Positions 40,851 through 50,553 of a stretch of 64,000 bases of DNA are shown one piece after another. Source of the stretch: an uncultured Oscillospiraceae bacterium (GTDB taxonomy: Bacteria; Bacillota; Clostridia; Oscillospirales; Ruminococcaceae); the NCBI GenBank assembly GCA_934448295.1, contig CAKSEY010000009.1:1-64000 (forward strand), given 5' to 3'. The translations under genes and the position numbers were made by a program. The first letter of the stretch is position 1, and every line of letters begins with the position of its first letter. The notes beneath the pieces are model-generated. The model did no database searches. It saw only the letters and a list, made by a program, of their open reading frames with translations, and was not told the origin of the DNA.

Positions 40851-42656
40851 TCACCCGACGTAATATTTCGCCTGTTCCGCGAACATTTCCGCGTAAATTC
40901 CGCCGGGGAGCCCGACAAGCTGGTCGTGCGTGCCGTTCTCCTTAATGGTGTCCCCGGCGAAAACCACGATACGGTCGCAGAACTTGCAGCTTGACAGCCG
41001 GTGCGAGATGTACACCGCAGTCTTTCCGCCCACCAGCGTGTTGAACTGGCGGTATATCTCATACTCCGCCACCGGGTCGAGTGCGGCGGTAGGCTCGTCG
41101 AGTATCACCACCGGAGCGTTGCGGTAAAGCGCCCGGGCTATCGCGGTTTTCTGCCGCTGGCCGCCGGAAAGGTCGGTGCCGTTCTCGTCGAAGCTCTTGT
41201 AGAGCATTGTGTCAACCCCGTCCGGGAGCTTCTGCACGTCCTCCCACAGACCCGCGAGCTTCAGCACGCGTTCAAGCTCCCGGTCGTCCGCCTGTTCTCC
41301 GAATGCGATATTTTCCCGCAGGCTGAACGCGAAAAGCTGGAAGTCCTGGAACACCACCGAAAACAGCTTCCGGTACTCCTCGTCGGAATATTCCTTGATG
41401 TTCACGCCGTCAACGAGTATCTCGCCCTCCGTGACGTCGTACAGCCTGCACAGCAGCTTTATGAACGTGGTTTTCCCCGCGCCGTTCAGCCCGACTATCG
41501 AAAGGTGCTCGCCGGAGCTTATCGTGAGGTTGATGTCGCGCAGCACCAGCCTTTCAGAGCGCGGATATTTAAAGCTGACATGGCGGAATTCAATGGTGTG
41601 CTCCCCGGGCTTCACGGATTTTTCGCCCTTTTCCATCGCCGCCGGGAACCGCATGAATTCAATGTACCTGTGCGCGTAGGCGCATTTCTTTGTGATGTTC
41701 TGAATCCCGCTGACAACTCCGTAAAGGCTCCAGTAGAGCGTTCCCGCCGCGCTGACGCACATTGAGAAATCGCCCACGGTGATGACCCTTGTGACCGCCA
41801 GAAAGCCGATGTAGAAGTAGCTTATGCCGTCCCGCAGGGCGTTCGCCGCGTCCATGACCCAGCTGTTTTTGCGCTGCTTCCGCTGAGTTCTGCGCCAGAT
41901 GTCTATCTGCGAATCAATAAAGCGCTGCGCCTTGCCGGACATCATATCTGCGCTGTGGTAAAGCCTGATATCCTTGCCGAGCTTGAAATCCGCGAGCTGC
42001 CAGAACACATAGCCGAAAATGCGGTTGCTCTTGGAAAGCTCCAGAAAAATTTCCTGATCCAACTGGTTGTTTTTTGCGTTGAATATCGTGATGACCACCA
42101 GCGCCGCCACCTGCACCGGCAGAAGCCACGGGCAGGTAAACAGGATTATCGCGGAAACTCCCAGCATTGCCGCCGCGCTGTTCACAAGACCGAATACCGC
42201 GTTCAGGACTCCCACGATACCCTCGCTGTACCAGCTCATGCCCTCCTGCGCCTTTTCAAGCGCGTCCAGGGCTTCGGGATTTTCGGTGTGCTCGAAGTCC
42301 ATTTTCATGGTGTGGTCGGCAAGCTGGAGGTCGATATATTCGCTGAACCACTCGGAATGTACGGATTCAAGCTGGTCGGCGGCGGAGCCCAGCGCGCTGG
42401 TCAGAAGCTGAACGACTATGTACAGCCCCGCGAACAGCGCCGCATTCCTGACGTGCTCTGCAATGCTCCCGCCGGATATGACGAGAACCAGCTCGTCAAT
42501 GATAAGCTTCGCCATCACCGCGTTCTGCATCTGTGAAACGAACTGCGAAACGAACCTCATCAGGTAGACCAGGAACACGGACGGGCGCTCCTTCCAAGCC
42601 GTCCGGAACACGAATTTCAGCGTTTCCCGGGTGATTTTCTGTTTTTTCTCAGGCAT
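40851..42656 (-). CDS. ABC exporter half-transporter, subunit 2
   Basis: A 601-residue ABC exporter half. Membrane segments occupy about residues 15-330; the nucleotide-binding domain follows, with Walker A GLNGAGKTTFIKLL, Q-loop FQDFQLFAFS, signature LSGGQRQKTAIARALY, Walker B VVILDEPTAAL and switch His (YISHRLSS). ATG at 42656 is chosen with GGGAGG upstream; it overlaps the preceding gene by 8 nt. With that gene it probably forms a heterodimeric exporter. Substrate unknown; the XRE regulator at the head of the operon suggests drug or peptide response. Confidence 0.9.
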   Translation of the reverse strand: MPEKKQKITRETLKFVFRTAWKERPSVFLVYLMRFVSQFVSQMQNAVMAKLIIDELVLVISGGSIAEHVRNAALFAGLYIVVQLLTSALGSAADQLESVHSEWFSEYIDLQLADHTMKMDFEHTENPEALDALEKAQEGMSWYSEGIVGVLNAVFGLVNSAAAMLGVSAIILFTCPWLLPVQVAALVVITIFNAKNNQLDQEIFLELSKSNRIFGYVFWQLADFKLGKDIRLYHSADMMSGKAQRFIDSQIDIWRRTQRKQRKNSWVMDAANALRDGISYFYIGFLAVTRVITVGDFSMCVSAAGTLYWSLYGVVSGIQNITKKCAYAHRYIEFMRFPAAMEKGEKSVKPGEHTIEFRHVSFKYPRSERLVLRDINLTISSGEHLSIVGLNGAGKTTFIKLLCRLYDVTEGEILVDGVNIKEYSDEEYRKLFSVVFQDFQLFAFSLRENIAFGEQADDRELERVLKLAGLWEDVQKLPDGVDTMLYKSFDENGTDLSGGQRQKTAIARALYRNAPVVILDEPTAALDPVAEYEIYRQFNTLVGGKTAVYISHRLSSCKFCDRIVVFAGDTIKENGTHDQLVGLPGGIYAEMFAEQAKYYVG

Positions 42657-44490
42657 TTGCGGGCACCTCCCCATCAACGTAATACTGCGCCTGCAGGCGG
42701 AACATCTCAGCGTACGCGCCGTTTTTCTCCATCAGGCTGTCGTGAGTTCCGTATTCGCACAGCTCCCCGCCCTTGAACATGGCAACGTTATTGCAGAACT
42801 GCGTGGAGCTGAGCCTGTGGCTGATATATACGGCGGTTTTCCCGCCGGTCAGTCTGTCGAAATCGTTGTACAGCCTGCTCTCTGCGATTGCGTCAAGCGC
42901 GGCGGTGGGCTCGTCGAGAACCACCACCGGAGCGCCCTTGTACAGCGCCCGGGCAAGCGCCAGCTTCTGCTTTTCGCCGCCGGAAAGGTCGACGCCGTCG
43001 TCGTATATTATCTTCAGTATCTCGGTATCGACGCCGTGAGGAAGCTCCGCCAGCTTTTCGCCGAAGCCCGCCGCGTTCAGACATTCCTCAGCGCGCGCCC
43101 TGTCGGTGTTTTCCGGGGACTGCATTGAAACGTTCTCCGCCAGCGGGAACGCGAACAGCTCCACGTCCTGGAATACCGGCGCAAACAGACCGTAGTAGCT
43201 CTGCCTGCTGTATTCGCGGATATTCGTGCCGTTCAGCAGAATCTCGCCCTCTGTCGGCTCGTACAGCCGCAGCAGGAGCTTTATGAACGTGGATTTCCCC
43301 GCGCCGTTCAGCCCGACTACCGCAAGCCGTTCGCCTGCGTTGAGCTTCAGCGACAGGTTTTTCAGAGCGTAATTCTCGGATTTCGGGTACTTGAAGGAAA
43401 CGTTCCTGAATTCGAACTCATAGCTTCCGGATTCGGGCACGGGCTTCCCGGGAGCGTCGAGGTCGCCGCCGTCAAAGTCCATGAAGCTGCGGAAATCGTC
43501 CACCTGCCTGCTTTTCTGCATAAGCGTGCCAATACCGTTGAAAACCTGGCTGATGAACTGGAACAGCGTCGCCGCCGAAGCAAGGTACAGGCTGAAATTT
43601 CCTATCGAAAGCCCGTCGTAAACCACCGACCAGATGAGCCAGCCGTAAACCGCGCAGTGCGAGAGCGCTATCATCACTTCCGAAAAAACCGCCGCCCAGA
43701 ACCAGAGCACGGCGCTTTTTTCCTGCGCGCGCAGCCGTTCCTTTTTAAGCTCCCGGTACTTGTTCAGCAGCCAGTCCCTCAGCCCGAAAAGCCTGATATC
43801 CTTTGCGGGGGTGAAGTCCGTTATCTGCTGCTTCATGTAGTTGTCCCGGCGCCACCACGGGGCGAGTGGGTCCCATATCTTCTCCTTGGAGTACTTGTTG
43901 AATCTGTCGCCGACAAGGCAGGTCACAGCGGAAATAGCCGCCATCACGAGGATCAACCACGGGTTGAACGTCCCGAGGATGACCAGCCCCGCCGCCGTCA
44001 CCGACAGCGAGATGAGGAATTCCACTATCTGCCGCATCATTCCCTCGATGCCGTCGTTATTGTTGTTGCAGACGTTGGTCGCTTTCTGATAGCAGTCCAT
44101 GACGTCCGGGCTTTCAAGGTGCTCAAAGTCTATGCTCATGACCTTGCGGTTCTTTTCGCTGACCATTCTGAAGCGGGTTTCTATGTACCGCCACCATATC
44201 TCGCTGTGATAAAAGGTGTTCAGCATGGTGGAAACAAGCTGTATCGCGGTGAATATGCCCATCACCCACAGCAGGGACTCCCAGCCCGCCTCGCCGGTTA
44301 TCATGTCGATAACGAACTTCGAGATGAACGTCCAGAGGTAGTTCATCAGCGGGGCGCAGACAACGCCTGTCGGAATAAGAATGAAGATACTGCGGGAATG
44401 TCTGTACATAGCTGAGAGCGTCCAGCGGATATTGCTCCACAGACCGTATTCCCGGTGCAGCGGGTTCTGATTTTCGTCAGTCTTTTTCAT
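42649..44490 (-). CDS. ABC exporter half-transporter, subunit 1
   Basis: A 613-residue ABC exporter half with N-terminal membrane domain (about 20-340) and nucleotide-binding domain (Walker A GLNGAGKSTFIKLL, signature LSGGEKQKLALARALY, Walker B VVVLDEPTAAL, switch YISHRLSS). Both this and the downstream subunit keep all catalytic motifs, unlike many heterodimeric exporters in which one site is degenerate. The start overlaps the XRE regulator stop by 14 nt. Second gene of a three-gene minus-strand operon. Confidence 0.9.
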   Translation of the reverse strand: MKKTDENQNPLHREYGLWSNIRWTLSAMYRHSRSIFILIPTGVVCAPLMNYLWTFISKFVIDMITGEAGWESLLWVMGIFTAIQLVSTMLNTFYHSEIWWRYIETRFRMVSEKNRKVMSIDFEHLESPDVMDCYQKATNVCNNNNDGIEGMMRQIVEFLISLSVTAAGLVILGTFNPWLILVMAAISAVTCLVGDRFNKYSKEKIWDPLAPWWRRDNYMKQQITDFTPAKDIRLFGLRDWLLNKYRELKKERLRAQEKSAVLWFWAAVFSEVMIALSHCAVYGWLIWSVVYDGLSIGNFSLYLASAATLFQFISQVFNGIGTLMQKSRQVDDFRSFMDFDGGDLDAPGKPVPESGSYEFEFRNVSFKYPKSENYALKNLSLKLNAGERLAVVGLNGAGKSTFIKLLLRLYEPTEGEILLNGTNIREYSRQSYYGLFAPVFQDVELFAFPLAENVSMQSPENTDRARAEECLNAAGFGEKLAELPHGVDTEILKIIYDDGVDLSGGEKQKLALARALYKGAPVVVLDEPTAALDAIAESRLYNDFDRLTGGKTAVYISHRLSSTQFCNNVAMFKGGELCEYGTHDSLMEKNGAYAEMFRLQAQYYVDGEVPANA

Positions 44491-45343
44491 CGCCGTTCTC
44501 CTTTTTGTAGGTGTCGTTCCTGAAATAGCGCTCCTGCCGCCAGTCGTTGTTGTAGCTGAAATTTGTCGGCGGGCTGATAACGTATCTCATGGCGGCGATA
44601 AAGGCGATCAGCTCGCACCGGGCTATGTACTGGTAGATCTTCTCGCTGCTGTCGCCGCCGTTGAGGGTCGCCTCCCAGATGAAGCCTATCTCGCAGAAGC
44701 TCTTTATTATCTCGACGGCGTTTTCAGCGGAAATGCCCAGCTCGTGCATGAGGGTGCTCTTTTTGAAGAACATCGTACCGTCCCTTCCCGCGATGAAGTA
44801 CAGCGCCTTAAGCGCGTTCGGCTTTGACAGCATGCTGAACAGCTTCACATACCGCTCGTCGTATTTCAGGACCTTGTCGTAGCCGCACTTGGGCTCCGGG
44901 AACAGAAACGCGAACTGCAGATCCGCATTGTTGCGCATTTCCAGGAATCCCCCCGGAATGATTATCCGGCTGTGGCAGTCGCATTGGCTGGAAAGTATTT
45001 CCTCGGGGATTGTCTCGTACTTTACAGCTCCGCAGCACGCCATTGGAAAAGCCCTGAAAATATTGAACGCCTCCTGTATCCGTTTTTCCGCGGGCGTGTT
45101 CCTTATGTGCTCCAGAACACGGTCGTAGATGGAAACGCTCTCGTTTTTCAGCCCGTAAAGCTCGTCGATGGAGACCTCGAGCCGTTCCGCGATCTTCGGC
45201 AGAAGAGCCGCGTCCGGGAAGCTGTTCATCTCCCACTTTGAGACCGCCTGCGGGGAAACCCCCACCGCCTCGGCAAGCTGCTCCTGCGTTATCACTTTTT
45301 CCTTGCGGATCCTGCGGAGATTTGTGTTGAATGAGTTGTCCAT
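44477..45343 (-). CDS. XRE-family regulator with winged-helix-like C-terminus
   Basis: A 288-residue regulator. Residues about 7-62 are an XRE/Cro helix-turn-helix (IRKEKVITQEQLAEAVGVSP, QAVSKWEMNSFPDAALLPKI). The C-terminal half has a helix pattern like ArsR-type winged helices (MLSKPNALKALYFIAGRDGT, LMHELGISAENAVEIIKSF). Operon head for the two ABC subunits. GTTGAATTCAAC at 45389-45400 overlaps its own -35 and is a probable autoregulatory site. Confidence 0.85.
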   Translation of the reverse strand: MDNSFNTNLRRIRKEKVITQEQLAEAVGVSPQAVSKWEMNSFPDAALLPKIAERLEVSIDELYGLKNESVSIYDRVLEHIRNTPAEKRIQEAFNIFRAFPMACCGAVKYETIPEEILSSQCDCHSRIIIPGGFLEMRNNADLQFAFLFPEPKCGYDKVLKYDERYVKLFSMLSKPNALKALYFIAGRDGTMFFKKSTLMHELGISAENAVEIIKSFCEIGFIWEATLNGGDSSEKIYQYIARCELIAFIAAMRYVISPPTNFSYNNDWRQERYFRNDTYKKENGDEKD

Positions 45344-45370
45344 TTCGCCGCCCTCCTTTTCGTTGTGTTA

Positions 45371-45399
45371 ATTATAGCACAATTTACTGTTGAATTCAA
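45371..45399 (-). promoter_or_regulatory. Promoter of the XRE-ABC operon
   Basis: Minus strand TTGAAT, 17-nt spacer, TATAAT. Confidence 0.75.
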
Positions 45400-45400
45400 C
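45389..45400. promoter_or_regulatory. Palindromic operator over the -35
   Basis: GTTGAATTCAAC is a perfect 12-bp palindrome that includes the -35 hexamer; binding would block RNA polymerase. The first gene of the operon is an XRE regulator. Confidence 0.65.
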
Positions 45401-45525
45401 GTATTTGAAGTTTATTTGTTCAAAGGCGGGTTGAGAAGATTCTGAAAATCAACCGGCAGGAGAGCCATGGCGGGATATTCATTCGCCCGTATAACTTAGC
45501 TGCGGGGGAATATTTGAATTCCGTA

Positions 45526-45554
45526 TTGCAAAAACCGCAGAAAAGTGGTATAAT
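45526..45554 (+). promoter_or_regulatory. Promoter of the DUF951-prfA cluster
   Basis: TTGCAA, 17-nt spacer, TATAAT, about 35 nt before the first start codon. Confidence 0.75.
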
Positions 45555-45587
45555 AAACTTGATTTTATTAAGAGGGAGATGGCGCAG

Positions 45588-45788
45588 ATGGATATACGGG
45601 TCGGCGACGTGCTGGTCATGAAGAAGCCGCATCCCGGCTGCGGGAGCGACAAAATGCTTGTTCAGCGCTGCGGGGCGGATTTCCGGCTGTGCTGCAGGGG
45701 CTGCGGGCACGTCTTTATGATACCGCGCTCCAAGTGCGAGAAGAAGATACGCGCGGTCATCCGCGAAACGGAAGCCTCCGGGCGATAG
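45588..45788 (+). CDS. DUF951 family protein
   Basis: A 66-residue protein with the DUF951 pattern: VGDVLVMKKPHPGCGSDKML, then GADFRLCCRGCGHVFMIPRS. The start at 45588 is preferred because AGGGAG is properly spaced for it, while the in-frame ATG at 45579 would touch the ribosome site. DUF951 is a small Firmicute protein of unknown function, often near essential genes. It heads the cluster containing prfA. Confidence 0.88.
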   Translation: MDIRVGDVLVMKKPHPGCGSDKMLVQRCGADFRLCCRGCGHVFMIPRSKCEKKIRAVIRETEASGR

Positions 45789-45831
45789 CGGCGCGTGGTT
45801 CCTTTCAGAATCATGCACAGGAGGTTAGAAT

Positions 45832-46902
45832 ATGAACGAAAAGCTTGCAATGGCAGAGGCGCGCTACGACGAGATAAGCGTGAAGCTCTCCGACCCTGCC
45901 GTTATTGCAGACAACGCGCTCTACCGCGAGCTAATGCGGGAGCACAAGAGCCTGACCCCGCTGATGGAGGTCTGGCAGCAGTACAAAAAGGCTCAGCGCA
46001 GCTTTGAGGACGCAGTCTCCGCGCTGGACGAGGCGGGCGCTGACGCGGAGCTCCGGGAGCTGGCGCAGGGCGAATACGACGAGAACAAGGCGCTGATGGA
46101 AAAGCTGTCCGGGGAGCTGAAGCTCCTGCTTCTGCCGAAAGACCCGGACGACGACCGGAGCTGTATAATCGAGATAAGAGCCGGAGCGGGCGGCGAGGAA
46201 GCCGCGCTGTTCGCGAACTCCCTGCTGCGTATGTACACCATGTACGCCGCGCGCCAGGGCTGGAAAACCGAGCAGATAAGCTCCAACCCCACCGAGCTGG
46301 GCGGCTACCGCGAGGTGAGCTTCCTGGTCGAGGGCGAGGGAGTTTTCGCGAAGCTCAAATACGAAAGCGGAGTACACCGCGTGCAGAGGGTCCCGGAAAC
46401 GGAATCCCAGGGGCGCATACAGACCTCGACGGTGACTGTCGCGGTGCTGCCGGAGGCTGAGGAGGTCGACGTTGACATAAACCCCGCAGACCTCACGATA
46501 GAGACGTTCCGCTCCAGCGGCGCGGGAGGTCAGCACATTAACAAGACCGAATCCGCGATAAGAATTATCCACAATCCCACCGGCACCGTTGTGGAGTGTC
46601 AGGAGGAGCGCTCCCAGTTCAAGAACAGGGAGAAAGCGCTCAAGAAGCTGTACAGCAAGCTCTACGAAGCAAAGCTGGAAGCCCGGGACAGCGTCATCGC
46701 CGAGGAGCGCCGCATTCAGGTGGGCACCGGCGACCGCTCCGAACGGATACGGACGTACAACTTTCCGCAGTCGAGGGTGACAGACCACCGGATAAACCTC
46801 ACGCTGTACAAGCTGGACGAGATGATGAACGGCGGCTGCGACGAGGTTTTCGAGGCGCTCCGCCTTGCAGACCAGACGGCGAAGCTGCTGAAACAGGAAT
46901 AG
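45832..46902 (+). CDS. prfA: Peptide chain release factor 1
   Basis: A 356-residue class I release factor that ends translation at UAA and UAG. The GGQ loop is clear (FRSSGAGGQHINKTESAIRI), as is the PCRF domain (IIEIRAGAGGEEAALFANSL). The stop-codon recognition motif region is TVAVLPEAEEVDV/ESQGRIQTST with PxT typical of RF1. AGGAGG ribosome site. Confidence 0.97.
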   Translation: MNEKLAMAEARYDEISVKLSDPAVIADNALYRELMREHKSLTPLMEVWQQYKKAQRSFEDAVSALDEAGADAELRELAQGEYDENKALMEKLSGELKLLLLPKDPDDDRSCIIEIRAGAGGEEAALFANSLLRMYTMYAARQGWKTEQISSNPTELGGYREVSFLVEGEGVFAKLKYESGVHRVQRVPETESQGRIQTSTVTVAVLPEAEEVDVDINPADLTIETFRSSGAGGQHINKTESAIRIIHNPTGTVVECQEERSQFKNREKALKKLYSKLYEAKLEARDSVIAEERRIQVGTGDRSERIRTYNFPQSRVTDHRINLTLYKLDEMMNGGCDEVFEALRLADQTAKLLKQE

Positions 46903-46909
46903 AAAGGAA

Positions 46910-47926
46910 ATGACCCCAGTGAATACAGAAGTCCTGCCGTTTTCCCCGGAAAGCGCGGAGAAGGCGGCTGAAATAATGGCGGCGGGCGGAGTTGTCGGGA
47001 TACCCACCGAAACGGTGTACGGCCTCGCCGCAGACGCCCGGAACGAATCGGCGGTGCACAGCATTTTCGCGGCCAAGGGACGTCCGCAGGATAACCCGCT
47101 CATCGTGCATATCAGCGCGATAGAACAGCTGAGACCGCTTGTCCGGGAGATACCGGAGCTGGCGCTCAGGATGGCGGAGAGGTTCTGGCCGGGCCCGCTG
47201 ACCATGATATTCCCGAAGTCGGACGTTATCCCGCAGGCGACCAGCGGCGGTCTGGACACCGTTGCAGTCAGAATGCCGAGAAGTCCCGCCGCAAGGGCGA
47301 TAATAGACGCGTGCGGCTTCCCGCTGGCGGCTCCGTCCGCGAACCTGTCAGGCAGTCCCAGCCCGACCACCGCGCAGCACGTCCTGCGGGATATGGACGG
47401 CAGGATACCGCTGATAATAGACGGCGGCGAGTGCGACTGCGGCGTTGAAAGCACCGTGCTGTGCTTCCCGGCGGCTGACCGCGTGAGGATACTCCGCCCC
47501 GGGGGAGTTACTGCAGAAATGCTCTCGGAACTGTGCGCGGTGGATATCGACCCGGCTGTGACCTCCGAGCCGCCCAAGGGCGCAAAGGTGCTGTCCCCGG
47601 GAATGAAGTACAAGCACTACTCCCCGAAGGCGGAGGTGTTCATCGTCAACGCCCATGGAAAGCGGTTTCGGGACTGGTGCCTCGCCCATGAAAAGGGCAG
47701 GACGCTGGCGCTTTCCGCCGACCCGGTGGAGCACGGAATGTTCCGCTGCTTCGGAAAGGACGGGCAGGAGCAGGCGCACAGGCTGTTTGCGCTCCTGCGG
47801 GAAGCGGACGACCAGGGCGCGCAGACCGTCTACGTTGAGATTCCCTCAAAGGACGGGATAGGGCTTGCGGTGTACAACCGCCTGCTTCGTGCGGCGGCGT
47901 TCAGGATAGTGGAAGCAGATGAATAG
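46910..47926 (+). CDS. Threonylcarbamoyl-AMP synthase (Sua5/YwlC type)
   Basis: A 338-residue protein with the N-terminal YrdC/TsaC domain (GGVVGIPTETVYGLAADARN, AKGRPQDNPLIVHI, RFWPGPLTMIFPKS, RMPRSPAARAIIDACGFPLA, GVESTVL) and a C-terminal Sua5 domain (about 235-338), as in YwlC. It makes threonylcarbamoyl-AMP from threonine, bicarbonate and ATP for the t6A modification of tRNAs that read ANN codons. It follows prfA by 7 nt and overlaps coaE by 8 nt. Confidence 0.93.
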   Translation: MTPVNTEVLPFSPESAEKAAEIMAAGGVVGIPTETVYGLAADARNESAVHSIFAAKGRPQDNPLIVHISAIEQLRPLVREIPELALRMAERFWPGPLTMIFPKSDVIPQATSGGLDTVAVRMPRSPAARAIIDACGFPLAAPSANLSGSPSPTTAQHVLRDMDGRIPLIIDGGECDCGVESTVLCFPAADRVRILRPGGVTAEMLSELCAVDIDPAVTSEPPKGAKVLSPGMKYKHYSPKAEVFIVNAHGKRFRDWCLAHEKGRTLALSADPVEHGMFRCFGKDGQEQAHRLFALLREADDQGAQTVYVEIPSKDGIGLAVYNRLLRAAAFRIVEADE

Positions 47927-48515
47927 GCTGATAGTCGGACTTACAGGAATGTCCGGGGCGGGGAAATCCACCGTCAGCCGGGTGTTCGCGGAAAACGGCT
48001 TTTATGCGGTGGACTGCGACCTCAGCGCCCGGGAGGTTGTGAAGCCCGGCAGTCCCGCGCTTGCGGAGCTTCGCGAAAGGTTCAGCCGCGATGTGATACT
48101 CCCGGACGGGAGCCTTGACCGCCGCGCGACCTCCGAGCTGATTTTCCATGACCCGGAAAAAAGGGCGCTGTTCAACAAAATAATCTACCCGTATATCACA
48201 TATAATATCACGGAGAAGATAAAGCGGGGCGGCGAATTTATCCTGCTGGACGCGCCGACCCTGTTCGAAGCCCGGCTGGAGTTCCTCTGCGGGAAGATAG
48301 TGAGCGTAGTCGCCGATATCAACGTCTGCGCCGCCAGGATAACCGCCCGGGACAATATCCCGGAGGAGCTTGCAAGGGCAAGGCTCGCAAGCCAGCACGG
48401 CGCGGAGTTCTACCGCGTGCGCTCGGATTTCTGCCTTGAAAACAACGGCACCGAAGCGGAGCTGTTCGCGAAAGCGGCTCAGACGGCAGGGCTGCTGAAA
48501 GGAAAGCATGACTAA
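47919..48515 (+). CDS. coaE: Dephospho-CoA kinase
   Basis: A 198-residue P-loop kinase for the last step of coenzyme A synthesis. P-loop GLTGMSGAGKSTVSRVF, VDCDLSAREVV and LLDAPTLFEARLE match CoaE. The start overlaps the upstream gene by 8 nt and the end overlaps the next by 8 nt. Confidence 0.94.
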   Translation: MNRLIVGLTGMSGAGKSTVSRVFAENGFYAVDCDLSAREVVKPGSPALAELRERFSRDVILPDGSLDRRATSELIFHDPEKRALFNKIIYPYITYNITEKIKRGGEFILLDAPTLFEARLEFLCGKIVSVVADINVCAARITARDNIPEELARARLASQHGAEFYRVRSDFCLENNGTEAELFAKAAQTAGLLKGKHD

Positions 48516-49092
48516 ATACCACAGAAAGAAGCGCAGGGCGCTGTCGGCGGTGATAATATGCTCCGTGCTGGCGGTGCTGCTTGCGGCGGCGGGAATACTT
48601 GGTTTCGACCGCTTCGAGCGGTTCACTCACCCGGTGAGGTACGAAAATTTCGTTGAGAAGTACTCCCGGGAGAACGGCGTTGACAAGTACCTCGTGTACG
48701 CGGTGATAAAGACCGAGAGCGGCTTCGACCCGCAGGCGGTCTCGAATGTCGGGGCGCGGGGGCTGATGCAGATAATGGAGCCTACGTTCGACTGGGTGAA
48801 ATACCGCCTTGGGGACGAGGATTCCCGCTATCTGGATATGTACGACCCGGAAACGAATATCCGCTACGGCTGCTGGCTCATCGGCTACCTCTGCCGGGAA
48901 TTCGGCGACGCGGACACCGCAATGGCTGCGTATCACGCGGGGAGCGGTCAGGTCGGCGAGTGGCTGGAGGACGCGGATATCTCGGCGGACGGAGTTCATC
49001 TGGACGTTATCCCGATTCCGGACACGGCGCACTACGTCAGCAAGATAGACCGGGCGCTGGCGACCTACAAAAGGCTCTACGGCAATCAATGA
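48508..49092 (+). CDS. Membrane-anchored lytic transglycosylase
   Basis: A 194-residue SLT-domain protein. A basic N-terminus and one membrane helix (about 12-32) anchor it; the catalytic domain has the active Glu in VYAVIKTESGFDPQAVSNVG, then ARGLMQIMEPTFDW and AMAAYHAGSGQVGEWL. It cleaves peptidoglycan glycan strands with formation of anhydro-muramic ends. It is cotranscribed with coaE and resembles the small Slt proteins next to coaE in many Firmicutes. Confidence 0.92.
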   Translation: MTKYHRKKRRALSAVIICSVLAVLLAAAGILGFDRFERFTHPVRYENFVEKYSRENGVDKYLVYAVIKTESGFDPQAVSNVGARGLMQIMEPTFDWVKYRLGDEDSRYLDMYDPETNIRYGCWLIGYLCREFGDADTAMAAYHAGSGQVGEWLEDADISADGVHLDVIPIPDTAHYVSKIDRALATYKRLYGNQ

Positions 49093-49136
49093 GCGAAAAC
49101 TCATGAATAATACACACAGAAAGGAATTACAATACA

Positions 49137-50534
49137 ATGGCAAAGTTAACAGCAAAGGAGCTTAAGGAAAAGCTCCTGATGGACAAGAAGAACGCGGTGC
49201 TCAGAATGTCTGAGGACGAGCTGAAGAAGTGCGACAAGTTCTGCGAGGGCTACAAGAAGTTCCTCGATACCGCAAAGACCGAGCGCGAGGCTGCCGCCGA
49301 GATAGTGAAGATGGCGAAAGCGCGCGGCTTCGTGGAATTCAGCGCAAAGAACCACTACAAGCCCGGCGACAAGGTTTACTACATGAACCGCGGCAAGTCC
49401 GTTATCCTGTCCGTTATCGGCAGGGAGAGCATTGAGAACGGCGTGAACCTCGTGGCGGCGCACATTGATTCCCCGCGCCTTGACATGAAGCAGAACCCGC
49501 TCTACGAAAAGGACGAGGTGGCTTACTTCAAGACCCACTACTACGGCGGAATCAAGAAGTACCAGTGGCCTACCGTTCCGCTCTCCCTGCACGGAGTTAT
49601 TCTCAAGGCTGACGGCTCCAAGGTGGAGGTGAACATCGGCGAGGACGTGAACGACCCGGTATTCTGCGTTTCCGACCTGCTGCCGCACCTTGCGGACGCG
49701 CAGTACAAGCGCCCGGCAAATCAGCTCATAAAGGGCGAGGAGCTGAACCTCATCATCGGCAGCAGACCATTCAAGGATGACGAGGGCAGCGAGCTTGTGA
49801 AGCTCAATATCATGATGACGCTCAACGAGAAGTACGGCATTGTGGAGAGCGATTTCATCTCCGCCGAGCTGGAGGCTGTGCCTGCGTTCAGGGCAAAGGA
49901 CGTCGGCTTCGACAGGAGCCTTGTGGGCGCCTATGGTCAGGACGACAGGGTTTGCGCGTACACCGAGCTGATGGCGGTGCTGGAGCTGGAGAACCCCGCA
50001 AGAACAGCGGTGGCTATCCTCACCGACAAGGAGGAGACCGGCTCCGATGGCAACACCGGGCTTCGTTCCGCTTACCTGAAGTACTTCGTAGCAGACCTGG
50101 CGGCAACGTTCGGAATCAAGGGCAGGACTGTCCTCCACAATTCGCGCTGCCTGTCTGCGGACGTAAACGCGGCGTTCGACCCGACATTCCCCGACGTGTT
50201 CGAGAAGCGCAACAGCGCCCTGCTGAACGGCGGCGTATGCGTTACCAAGTACACAGGCTCCCGGGGAAAGAGCGGCACCTCTGACGCCTCCGCTGAGTTC
50301 GTCAGCGAGATAAGAACGCTCCTCGATAAGAACGGCGTTATCTGGCAGACCGGAGAGCTGGGCAAGGTAGACAACGGCGGCGGCGGGACAGTTGCGGCAT
50401 ATATCGCGAACCTCGATGTCAACACCATCGACGTGGGAGTTCCGGTGCTTTCCATGCACGCCCCGTTCGAGATAACCGCAAAGACCGATGTGTGGGCTGC
50501 ATACAAGGCTTTCGAGGCGTTCGTAAACAACTGA
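49137..50534 (+). CDS. M18-family aspartyl aminopeptidase-like metallopeptidase
   Basis: A 465-residue cytosolic aminopeptidase with M18 signatures: first zinc-ligand motif LVAAHIDSPRLDMKQNPLYE, the catalytic Glu pair ILTDKEETGSDGNTG, and VPVLSMHAPFEITAKTDVWA near the C-terminus. Full length for the family. It removes N-terminal acidic or neutral residues from peptides. Ribosome site AAAGGA with a long 11-nt gap. Confidence 0.93.
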   Translation: MAKLTAKELKEKLLMDKKNAVLRMSEDELKKCDKFCEGYKKFLDTAKTEREAAAEIVKMAKARGFVEFSAKNHYKPGDKVYYMNRGKSVILSVIGRESIENGVNLVAAHIDSPRLDMKQNPLYEKDEVAYFKTHYYGGIKKYQWPTVPLSLHGVILKADGSKVEVNIGEDVNDPVFCVSDLLPHLADAQYKRPANQLIKGEELNLIIGSRPFKDDEGSELVKLNIMMTLNEKYGIVESDFISAELEAVPAFRAKDVGFDRSLVGAYGQDDRVCAYTELMAVLELENPARTAVAILTDKEETGSDGNTGLRSAYLKYFVADLAATFGIKGRTVLHNSRCLSADVNAAFDPTFPDVFEKRNSALLNGGVCVTKYTGSRGKSGTSDASAEFVSEIRTLLDKNGVIWQTGELGKVDNGGGGTVAAYIANLDVNTIDVGVPVLSMHAPFEITAKTDVWAAYKAFEAFVNN

Positions 50535-50553
50535 TATTTCCCTGGAAATACCA

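Noticed and set aside
45931..47613. A 560-codon frame opposite prfA and the Sua5-type gene
   Set aside because: Antisense to two clear housekeeping genes; no ribosome site.
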